Assembly: GCA_937910685.1 (NCBI GenBank)
Contig: CALEMP010000091.1
Span: 1 to 45,161, forward strand
Length of the DNA stretch: 45,161 nt
Direction of reading: 5' to 3'
Origin: an uncultured bacterium
GTDB taxonomy: Bacteria > Planctomycetota > UBA1135 > GCA-002686595
Below, one piece after another: positions 34,833-43,018 of the stretch (within the stretch, counting starts at the first letter, position 1; every line of letters begins with the position of its first letter). Below the pieces are notes generated by a model. It did not search any database, was not told the DNA's origin, and was given only the letters and a program-made list of their open reading frames with translations. The translations under genes were made by a program, and so were the position numbers.

Positions 34833-34903
34833 TCACCTGCAACGAAGGAGATTCTAGCAGTCCCAATGGGCTCGGGGGAACTGCTCGCCCTGCGGCCCAG
34901 GCC
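34833..34903. repeat. Direct repeat copy B
   Basis: Second copy of the 71-bp element, about 100 bp upstream of the S15/CocE-like start and 57 bp past the terminator of the preceding gene. Identity to copy A is 58/71 with no gaps. The two copies bracket the hydrolase gene in direct orientation. Confidence 0.75.
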
Positions 34904-34959
34904 GCCCGAAGCCCCGGCCCACGACCCGCCCAGACGCAGCAGACCCCCGTGGCACAAAA

Positions 34960-34994
34960 AAAGAGTCGGGGCGGTTTGGCCGCCCCGACTCTTT
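34960..34994 (-). terminator. Intrinsic terminator of the 1207-residue lipoprotein gene
   Basis: Perfect 15-bp stem (aaagagtcggggcgg / ccgccccgactcttt) with a 5-nt loop, followed on the minus strand by a TTTTTT run (read from the A-run at 34956-34962). It lies 32 bp past the lipoprotein stop. It is the clearest rho-independent terminator in the window. Confidence 0.94.
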
Positions 34995-35025
34995 CAATAG
35001 GGCCTCTCAGCTCATGTGCGCGTGC

Positions 35026-38000
35026 CTAGTTGGCTCCGAACTCATAGGGGAACTTCATGAACAGCAACCCAGGAAGGGGTGTGTGCAGAGGATCATCCAA
35101 GTCAAACTCTACCTCGAAGCGGAAGAAGTCCCAGTCATTGCCATTCATGTCGGTGATGTCCCGCGCCAGCTGGTTCGCCACAGAAGTCACCGTGTAGGCG
35201 CCGCTTGCTGAGGGGTTACCCGCCACATCAGCCGTGGTGGCATCGAATCCGAAGCGAATCTTGTCAGCCGAGGTCAGGTTGTCCAGGACACCTGCGGTCT
35301 CCACACGGAAGTGATGGGGACGAAGACTGGCAAAAACCGTGGTGGCCGAGAAGGTGGTCATGTCCACGCCAGCCGCCGTCGTGCAGCGCAATTGATCGTT
35401 GACCTGGTCATACGTCACGCTCACCACTTCGAAGTCCAGAGTGCTGCTCGGGGTTACCGCAGCATCTCCAAGCACGACGGAAAAGCGTCGCGCCATGGAA
35501 GGGGTTACCCGGTAGAGGTCGGGCATACCAACCGCATCAAAGACCAGGGTGCTTCCCCCGTCCGTGATATAGGGCGCAACCTGACCACCAGTGGAATCCA
35601 CCGCCAAAGCATCAATAATAGGAGGCAGAGCCAGCACCCCATCGCCGATGGCGGTGTGCTCCACAAAGCCGTTGTCAACATCGTCGGGGTTCCCAACCTC
35701 AACGCCCTGAATGGGCAGGAAGCCTGCGGCTATTCCGCTGGGGCTAACCCTTGCCAAACCCAGGGGAATCCAAGTGGAGCGAGCCATGGACTTGTCCCCG
35801 AAAAAGGGAACCAAGTCATCGCTCATGCGAACACTGGGAAGGTTCAAGTTGGGATCATTCGCGACCAACCCAGCCACCCGGTCAGCAACCTGCTGGGGAT
35901 GAAGCCAGCCAGTGGGCGGAGGTGCCATTACCTGTGTAGGATCGAGGGGAGCGACGGTCAATACGCCGTTCACGATATTTCCGACGCCATATTCCCTGCC
36001 TGCTTGGCCCACGTCGGGCAGCTGGATATCTGTTGCGGGATCTCCCACGTGGAGCTGGATGATTCCAGGACCACCGTCGCCACCTGCTCCCAAAACCGGA
36101 CCCATGGGATCGTTAAAGCTGCTGGCCGCAATGGAGAAGCAACCAATGCACCGGTGCGGAGGCACGTCAGTGTCGAAGGCGGCATTACACCCTGGGGGGT
36201 CCAGATCAACATACTGTCGGGAAATGCAGTCGCAGCGCCAAGCCGTGCCACCGTTTGCACCGGATCCACCAAAGTCTTGGGCTCCTGCCCCTCCCTGGCC
36301 ACCGACCGCACTCAAAGCGCGATCAGAGCTAAAGTTCGGCCAGCCAACTCCTCCGAAGGAATTCGGCGCATCGAAGTACCACTCCTCAGAGTTTGGCGCG
36401 ACCCCTTCGATAATGACGCCCTGGGCAGCGGAGAAAATCACATGGCCGCCCGAGCCGCCGCCACTGCCACCGCCCACGCGGTCGAAGAAGTTGGTGTTCT
36501 CACCGCCTCCCCCTTCACCGCCGTCGGCGAACACGCGGCCGCTAGCCTTAATCGTGATGCTTTCAAGAGCGAGGATCCGCAGACCACCGCCGCCGCCACC
36601 GCCACCGGAACCCTTCTCGTCGCCGGTCTGTTGAAAGGGCTGCAAAGGGAATGAGTTGGAGGAAACCGCGTCTCCTCCAGCGCCACCACCCGCACCAGCA
36701 AACACTTGGCTCAGTTCACCGACTACGAGAGTCCCGTCAGCGGTGATCATCTGGCCCATGAAATCGTTGTCGTCATCGCCATCCACAAAGGGACGCACGC
36801 CGATGGCACCACCCACGGCTCGCACCGATTGACTGATGGCACCTTTGCCGTTCGGCCCGCCGCCAAATCCCTGCTCGGCATCCAAGCCAACCACGATCTG
36901 GGCGCGCACGAGGGGAGTGCCGGGGGACAAGGTGCCGTTGGGCAGGCGATCATGGTCATACACCGTGTTCGGTCCGAAAGTGCCACCGCCACCGCCGGCT
37001 CCCCGACGATTGTTGGTACCACCGGTCTCGTAGGTGGTCTCGCCGCCCGTACCGCCACGGTTAGAAATCGCGAATGCTCCAAAACCGTCGCCGCCCTTAG
37101 GGGTCGATTGGGAAGTGAGGAAGGAACCTGTTCCACCACGACCGCCGCCACCGTTCCCGGTGGCGCCCGCTTCGGGCTGGTTCGTGGTGTTCAAGGTTTG
37201 CACTCCGGGGTTGTCACTGCCGCTGACCGAGAGGCTCCCCTCAATCACCACCTCGCCGCTGGCAAGAATAGTCAGTGGGTTCGGGCCCAGGACCACCACA
37301 GTGGAGCCAGACTTGATCCGGAAGTCACGAACATCAACGATGCCATTGATCACCGTCTGCGTGAACGTCGGAATCCCTCCCGGGCCACCAAGGATCTGGG
37401 ACGACACCGTGTCGAGGATCACCGTTTCGGGGCCACTAAAGCCCACGACCCAGTCAAAGTCGCCGCCAGGTCCACCGGTGCCACCAAAATCAAAACTGGC
37501 CCGCAAGAGGCCGTCTTCCCAGGCCGCCGGGGGTTGGGGTAGAGCGGTCTCTCCATCTTCGCGAGAATTGGCGATGCCGGCGGGATAGTCAAAGTCTTCG
37601 GTCACCTCGTCGTATTCACGGTCAAACGCGTTGGCTGCGATGAAAATCTGCATGCGCGCGGCACCCACGTTATCCGAGGGTAGACCGTCACCGGTCAGGT
37701 CACTGAAACCCTGGCGAATGTTCAATCGCATCTGCTTGCCCTGGGGCACAACTCCCAGAGGAGTCACACGCACCGCTGCACCGGTCGTGGTGCAGTTAGC
37801 AATCAATTCCACCTGCGTCCCGACGCCTGTGAAGTCCCCCACCCCGTCCTGCTGCTCATATTCCAAAGCTAACAAGTCAGAGCTGATGTTCTCCGGGGAG
37901 GAAATGATCGGCTGGTTAAAGAAAACCACGAGGGACCACTGGGAATCGATATCCGAATACTTGTTGAGACGGGGCAAATACTGGCTCCCGCCGGGAGGGA

Positions 38001-38649
38001 TCAACTCTCCCTGTTGGGTGCTGAGCTGCTGGTAGAAATACTCCCTCGTACCATCGCCACGCTCAAGGTAGGTCGCGTCCATATCGGTGGCGGACACCGC
38101 TCCTCGGTTGCGCACTCGCACATCCGGGGGGCCAGGAACCGTATCGAGGAACAAAGCCTGGGGATCTGTGGAGTTAGGCGTCTGGAAAGTCACAACCAAG
38201 CCCTGGTACACCCCATAGCCCTGGGTGTCCCTGACAGTGACACCGTTGAGCGCTGTGTCCAGCACATGCAGGGTGTAAGTCCGGCCGCCAGGTAAGAAGC
38301 CGGCGTCAGAGTTGTCCGCCAAGGTCGGGCAAGCGGGTTGGAACCGCACCGTATCCGCATCCACCTGACTAAACGAGCCAGTGGCCGAAAGCCCACTGGG
38401 GGTCGCTATCGAGATCGTGTTCAAGCCAACGGTGGAAAAATCCACCGCCCGCGTGAAACGAATGTCAATTGCTCGATTGATCTGCCAGATTTGGGACTGG
38501 GCCACGGAGACCGACACCACGGTGAAGCCATTGGCTCCGGTGGAATTAGAGCCGTTACCGGATCCGGATCCGGTCACTGAACCACCGCAACCTGCAGCGA
38601 TAAGCGGCAGGGCCAGGAGGAGAGAGAACAAAGATTTGTTCACACGCAT
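35026..38649 (-). CDS. Giant glycine-rich lipoprotein with SbsA-like Ig domain (family member 3)
   Basis: 1207 residues from the ATG at 38649 (MRVNKSLFSLLLALPLIAAGC, lipobox IAAGC); an upstream ATG at 38667 would add six residues. An Ig-like domain begins near residue 55 (RAIDIRFTRAVDFSTVGLNTISI). A second segment includes SQWSLVVFFNQPIISSPENI. A beta-solenoid-like stretch (SGSTVVVLGPNPLTILASGEVVIEGSLSVSG) leads into glycine blocks (GGRGGTG, GGGGTFGP, GGGGGGGGLRILALESITI, GGGSGGGSGG). A cysteine-rich loop (WRCDCISRQ ... HRCIGC) and an unrelated C-terminal domain follow. The LRILA motif between glycine blocks matches member 1. It is transcribed after member 4 and closed by a strong terminator. 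Likely surface-exposed; function unknown. Confidence 0.85.
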   Translation of the reverse strand: MRVNKSLFSLLLALPLIAAGCGGSVTGSGSGNGSNSTGANGFTVVSVSVAQSQIWQINRAIDIRFTRAVDFSTVGLNTISIATPSGLSATGSFSQVDADTVRFQPACPTLADNSDAGFLPGGRTYTLHVLDTALNGVTVRDTQGYGVYQGLVVTFQTPNSTDPQALFLDTVPGPPDVRVRNRGAVSATDMDATYLERGDGTREYFYQQLSTQQGELIPPGGSQYLPRLNKYSDIDSQWSLVVFFNQPIISSPENISSDLLALEYEQQDGVGDFTGVGTQVELIANCTTTGAAVRVTPLGVVPQGKQMRLNIRQGFSDLTGDGLPSDNVGAARMQIFIAANAFDREYDEVTEDFDYPAGIANSREDGETALPQPPAAWEDGLLRASFDFGGTGGPGGDFDWVVGFSGPETVILDTVSSQILGGPGGIPTFTQTVINGIVDVRDFRIKSGSTVVVLGPNPLTILASGEVVIEGSLSVSGSDNPGVQTLNTTNQPEAGATGNGGGGRGGTGSFLTSQSTPKGGDGFGAFAISNRGGTGGETTYETGGTNNRRGAGGGGGTFGPNTVYDHDRLPNGTLSPGTPLVRAQIVVGLDAEQGFGGGPNGKGAISQSVRAVGGAIGVRPFVDGDDDNDFMGQMITADGTLVVGELSQVFAGAGGGAGGDAVSSNSFPLQPFQQTGDEKGSGGGGGGGGLRILALESITIKASGRVFADGGEGGGGENTNFFDRVGGGSGGGSGGHVIFSAAQGVIIEGVAPNSEEWYFDAPNSFGGVGWPNFSSDRALSAVGGQGGAGAQDFGGSGANGGTAWRCDCISRQYVDLDPPGCNAAFDTDVPPHRCIGCFSIAASSFNDPMGPVLGAGGDGGPGIIQLHVGDPATDIQLPDVGQAGREYGVGNIVNGVLTVAPLDPTQVMAPPPTGWLHPQQVADRVAGLVANDPNLNLPSVRMSDDLVPFFGDKSMARSTWIPLGLARVSPSGIAAGFLPIQGVEVGNPDDVDNGFVEHTAIGDGVLALPPIIDALAVDSTGGQVAPYITDGGSTLVFDAVGMPDLYRVTPSMARRFSVVLGDAAVTPSSTLDFEVVSVTYDQVNDQLRCTTAAGVDMTTFSATTVFASLRPHHFRVETAGVLDNLTSADKIRFGFDATTADVAGNPSASGAYTVTSVANQLARDITDMNGNDWDFFRFEVEFDLDDPLHTPLPGLLFMKFPYEFGAN

Positions 38650-38718
38650 TGCTTGGATGGGAGACATGTTTTTTTGGGAAGAGGCACTCAGGCCTCAGTG
38701 GAAAAAAGGAGAGGGGGG

Positions 38719-41700
38719 TCACTCTTGCCAAGACAGGGCCAAAGCAGAAAGCCCGGCCCCCAGTCCTGAGACAGGGTTGTTGATGAAGGTAATGCGCAAC
38801 TGGTAGTACTTAGAACCGTTCAGCGCGCTGATATCCGAGCTCCAGGACGAATCGGCCGTGAAGGTGATTCCGGAGTTCGCGAGATTGCTCCGGTGGTTGG
38901 GATCCACGTTGGCGCAGAAGACTGCGGGCTCGTCCCAGTAGAAGTCGCCGTAGATATCGAGGTTCAAGGCATTCACCAGGGCCGGGTGGAACACGGGAGT
39001 GATCGCCGGCGGGGTGCCATCGCAGTTAGCTGGGAAGTCAAACTGGGTCGCACCCATCACGGCCAAGGCTCCGCGATAGTCAAGTTCGATCGATGTACCA
39101 GACGGCTGATCCTCCGGGGCGGGCTCCATGATCGGTTCACTGTAGACCGGATCACTGAAGGACCAACTGCCATCACCAGGATCGACGTTATCAGGATTGT
39201 TCCCGCCAGGTTCAGGATGCTGCGGGTCTGTGGCGGGGAACCAGAGGGAAACCGTACGGCTGACGCGCACGATAAAATCCACCGCTCCCACGTAGAACGA
39301 GTTGTCCCGGCCGTAGGTGGGGGCGCCGTTTATCCCGGGATTGAAGCCACCAGTGGAAGTCAACGCAGTATCCGGATTGACCGTAACGTTGTTGCCTTGG
39401 TTGTTTGTGCCACCCGTCGAGAAAGCCCGGAAGTAGGGCCTGGATGAGGAGTTCGCAGCGAGGAGAATGTCAAAGGGGTTCGCCCCGGAGGCTCCGTCAT
39501 CGGGGAAGCACCGCACCTCGAACAACATGGGTAAACCGATGGTGGCCACGTGCTCCGTGGCGTAATAGGGTTGGTTCGGAGGCGGGAGGTTGAGCACGTC
39601 GTAGAACTGCCGCGGGTCCACGCCCGCGCTTGCGGTGCCACCCCGGTTCAGCACAGAGCTATCCCGCCAAGTCCAATACACATGGTCGATCACAGGCAAA
39701 TCCCGATTGAGGGGATATGGCATGATTTTCGTTCCATTGGAGGCCACCAGGAGTGCTCCCGGAGCCACGGTGTAGCCTAGACCCCGGGGATGAACCACCT
39801 TGGGGGGATCATCCAACTCGCTCAGGTAGTTGTTGCTAAAGATGTTGCGCAGTCCCGAGTTCTGAAACTGGGGGAAAAGGGAACCCGGGTCGATGAACTC
39901 ATCAGGAGCAAACTTACTGTGCGCCAAGACCAGCTCAAATTCGTCGTAGTGATCCGACTGCACCTGGCCACCTGCGGGAGACCAGTAAATCCCCTCCACG
40001 TCCAAGTTATGGTTTGTCCTATCCGTCAAGCCAAATCCAAAGTCCACATAGCGATAGACCGTTTGCATACGGGAACCGAAGCGGGATAGAGGCGTCTGCA
40101 CGCCCGGACCAAAGGGCGTCATCGCTCCGGGAAGGGGCTGACTCTGATCAGCCATGGCCCGGAAGCGCACCACCGGACGCGGCCGAATGGCCTGCCCCTG
40201 GATATCGAACAGGTGCTGACCGCTGTACTCGTGCTTAGGGCCCGGATAGTCGTTCTCGTTGGAGGCCTCTGTGGGCGGCTCCTCATCCGGGTTGACGAAA
40301 CGGCTCACGCGGCCCCCGTTGGCCACCGTGGGATTCGTTGAACCCACCGTCATCTCGATGGAGGGAAGGCCCTCTTCTAGGGGGTTGCCCGCCAGGTCCG
40401 TGGGCCCATCATTTCCGGACACGATGGTCAGGTAGTAGGACTCCTGTTGACCGAGGGTGTGCGCTAAGGAAAGGTCCGGGCGGAAAGTAAAGGCCCTCTG
40501 GTCCAAGGATTGGCTTACCGACCCCACCACATAGGAGCTGGACGGAAGGGGCGGGTCCAAGAATCCCGGGGCAGGATCACGGGTCATCGTCAAGGAGTCA
40601 AAGGCCGTCATAGACGCCGGGTCCATGGGCTCGCTGAAGCGCAAAGACGCGGTGGAATCCGTGTAGATCCCATCCGCAGGGAACGCCGGGAAGCCAGCGG
40701 GCTGGGGAAAGATCTGCAGGAAGCAGGGAGCCTTGGCCGCATCAGACTGCGGGTCGAAGGCGGCGCGGTAGGAAACCGGGCCAATTGCGGTGGAAATCCA
40801 AGTGCTGGCTCCGGCCCCACCGGGAGCATCCCAAGCATTCGGGTAAAGCAGCAGGCGCACGGTGAAGTTCTCGGCGACCCCAGTGGCGGGGTCCACCGGT
40901 GCTGCGAAGCTGGTGACTTCTGCGTAAACCGTTCCCTGAACCAACACGTCCCCGGGACGGGGCGTTTGCGAGCAGGTGCCTGAATCAAAGACGAGGCGGG
41001 GCACTGTGAACTCAAGTTCGGTGCCGCCCAAAAGAGGTTGAGGCGAAAAGCCGATCGGGATGCGTGCTGGGCTGGCACCCACAACCACGGGCGGAGTCGA
41101 ATCGCGCATGAAACCGTTGAACTGGTCCCCCGTATCCGAACCGCCCGAGCGCATGGCCCGGATCACATCCTGGGTCGGCGAACTGAAGTCCGCCTGGCCA
41201 TTGATTGACGCGTTCAGGGAACTGCCCGCTAGATTGCGCAGAATCGTGTTCTGGCCCACCAAGCCCGCCTCTTGCGAGGGCAACCGCAACAACATGTTCG
41301 ACTGGCCCACGAGAACGCTCGGGGGCAAGCCCACGCCGTTGATCGCGATGGGCGGATCTGAAGAGAACGACTCGATCTCGTTCACGGCAAAGTCCAGCAG
41401 CACCCGGGTGGAATACATGGCGGCCGAACCGTCCCCATCCGGATCCGCAAGATCCCCAAAGTTGGGGTCGGCAAAGATGCGCACCTCAAAGGGGATCGTC
41501 GAAGGCACACCCATCATGACGCGCAGGGTCTCGCTGGTGATCGTCGACGCATCGAGCAGGTCGTCGAACTGCACAGAAAGGGTTGAGTTGCGCGGGACCT
41601 GCGAGTAAATCCCCGACTGCCCAGGGGCCAAAGGAGTGATGAAGCTCATCGTGTTCCCTGCAGACCGCAAAAGGGTGTAGAACTGCTCATGGCCCCCTGA

Positions 41701-42120
41701 AGTGCTGAAGTCTGTGACATCACGCAGAATGACCAGGACTTCTTCGCTGGTGACCGGGTTCGTCTCAAGCAGATAGTTGCTATCTGAGATGAGATCGCCG
41801 CCGATGAGGAACGATGTGTTCATGGCGACGCGCCGGTTGTCGCTATCCAATCCAAACACACCAACCATGCGCCCCCAGGAAACCCGAGCCAAGCGCAGAT
41901 CCGAGGCGTTCCCGCCCTGGTTGTAGTCCGCGATGAACGAAAGGCCCGATCCATTGGGATCGACGACAATGGAGCCAGGAGAGGAAGTGGCCACCTGGCT
42001 CTGAAGGCCTTCTTGGCCGCAGGCGGCAAGAAACAAACACGCCAATGTCAAACCAGCACGAAGCGGCGTGGACAGGAGCGAGGGGGTTGATGAAAAGGAT
42101 TTGGGACTCAACATGATCAT
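38719..42120 (-). CDS. Giant lipoprotein with SbsA-like Ig domains (family member 4)
   Basis: 1133 residues from the ATG at 42120 (a second in-frame ATG lies at 42114). Signal peptide with lipobox LFLAAC near residue 34. It has several SbsA-like Ig segments (RNSTLSVQFDDLLDASTITSETLRV near 175, and DSTASLRFSEPMDPASMTAFDSLTM near 500) joined by beta-rich sequence. Unlike members 1 and 3 it lacks long poly-glycine blocks. The last 400 residues contain Asn/Pro-rich loops and end in a beta-strand pair (YYQLRITFINNPV ... LSALALSWQE) recalling a discoidin-like end, though that is only a resemblance. It is the upstream partner of member 3, 69 bp apart on the same strand, and probably part of the same transcript. 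Confidence 0.82.
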   Translation of the reverse strand: MIMLSPKSFSSTPSLLSTPLRAGLTLACLFLAACGQEGLQSQVATSSPGSIVVDPNGSGLSFIADYNQGGNASDLRLARVSWGRMVGVFGLDSDNRRVAMNTSFLIGGDLISDSNYLLETNPVTSEEVLVILRDVTDFSTSGGHEQFYTLLRSAGNTMSFITPLAPGQSGIYSQVPRNSTLSVQFDDLLDASTITSETLRVMMGVPSTIPFEVRIFADPNFGDLADPDGDGSAAMYSTRVLLDFAVNEIESFSSDPPIAINGVGLPPSVLVGQSNMLLRLPSQEAGLVGQNTILRNLAGSSLNASINGQADFSSPTQDVIRAMRSGGSDTGDQFNGFMRDSTPPVVVGASPARIPIGFSPQPLLGGTELEFTVPRLVFDSGTCSQTPRPGDVLVQGTVYAEVTSFAAPVDPATGVAENFTVRLLLYPNAWDAPGGAGASTWISTAIGPVSYRAAFDPQSDAAKAPCFLQIFPQPAGFPAFPADGIYTDSTASLRFSEPMDPASMTAFDSLTMTRDPAPGFLDPPLPSSSYVVGSVSQSLDQRAFTFRPDLSLAHTLGQQESYYLTIVSGNDGPTDLAGNPLEEGLPSIEMTVGSTNPTVANGGRVSRFVNPDEEPPTEASNENDYPGPKHEYSGQHLFDIQGQAIRPRPVVRFRAMADQSQPLPGAMTPFGPGVQTPLSRFGSRMQTVYRYVDFGFGLTDRTNHNLDVEGIYWSPAGGQVQSDHYDEFELVLAHSKFAPDEFIDPGSLFPQFQNSGLRNIFSNNYLSELDDPPKVVHPRGLGYTVAPGALLVASNGTKIMPYPLNRDLPVIDHVYWTWRDSSVLNRGGTASAGVDPRQFYDVLNLPPPNQPYYATEHVATIGLPMLFEVRCFPDDGASGANPFDILLAANSSSRPYFRAFSTGGTNNQGNNVTVNPDTALTSTGGFNPGINGAPTYGRDNSFYVGAVDFIVRVSRTVSLWFPATDPQHPEPGGNNPDNVDPGDGSWSFSDPVYSEPIMEPAPEDQPSGTSIELDYRGALAVMGATQFDFPANCDGTPPAITPVFHPALVNALNLDIYGDFYWDEPAVFCANVDPNHRSNLANSGITFTADSSWSSDISALNGSKYYQLRITFINNPVSGLGAGLSALALSWQE

Positions 42121-43018
42121 TGTTTGGTGTGCTCGGGGTCGTCTGATGCTTCAAGGGTCAAGGAGTACAGCGTCTGCGGATTACCGGGGGGAGGACGGTG
42201 GCGCAGGGGCTCTTCCATGGGGCGTTGGCCCTTTGTTGCATCGGTGTTCGGTCTTGATTCTGGTCTCGGGTTGGGAGTGCGGTTCTGACTGGTGGTCTGG
42301 CTGGGACGTGACGCTCAGGTGCCTTGCCACAAGGGGCAACACAGCTGGGGTTATTGATTCTGGAGCTCACGCTGCATTGGCGGATCATGCCGCTCCAAGA
42401 GCACGTGCCGGGGGGGGGCTCGATTCGTGGGACGCTATTTCTTGGGGGGCCCTTTTCGGGGGGACACATTGTGAGAACCTTGAGCCAGGGGTCAAGGGCC
42501 AGAACGCCAACAGTCGGACCGGGACGGGTCGGGGATACCCCCCTATCCCCCCCAAGTCACCCCCCCCGGGGGCCTGGCGTGGACAGTTCCGCCAACCGGC
42601 CGACAGCTGACGGGGGCATTATGCAACTCCTGTACCATGCATCCCGCCCCCTCCCGGAGCCGGCCATCGACGTCCTGAGCCCCCTAGGATGGTTTCCACT
42701 TCCAAGATTCGGGCCGCGGGGGCTCCCACGCCTCGAATGGGGAGGATCTGGTGAGCTTTCGCCCGTAGCTTCTAGAGCGAAATCGCACACTCCTAAGGCT
42801 CGCCTTGGAGGGCCACAGGGGGTCAGTAAATTCCCCATCAAACCTCTTATTTCTTGGGTAAAATCAGGCCCATCTCGGAAGGGGATCCTGCCTTCCCCCG
42901 GGATACGGAACCAGAGCCACCATCGGAGCAGAGTCCCAGCGGCCGTGGAAGCTGCCCCTGCAGAGCCTGAGCCCGGTGGGCGCGGGTCCGAACCAGCCCA
43001 ATCCCGGGTGTCCAGTTC
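42121..43018. other. 898-bp non-coding region with G-runs and hairpins
   Basis: Stretch between the pyrB-like stop and the start of the 1133-residue lipoprotein gene. No convincing gene: the open frames here are Pro/Arg/Gly/Ser-rich and have no coding character. Visible structures are a perfect 7-bp stem ggggata-cccccc-tatcccc (42531-42550), C6/C7/C8 runs at 42538-42567 (G-runs on the minus strand), a G9 run near 42411, and a ggaagg-ggatcctg-ccttcc hairpin (42877-42896) about 125 bp past the pyrB stop. The promoter for the lipoprotein operon should be here but I see no clear consensus boxes. Confidence 0.65.

Noticed and set aside
42557..42841. Minus-strand 94-codon frame with an AGAGG motif a few nt before its ATG
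   Set aside because: The second ATG has a plausible SD, but the predicted peptide is Pro/Gly/Arg/Ser-rich with no domain, hydrophobic segment or coding-like codon pattern; kept as non-coding.
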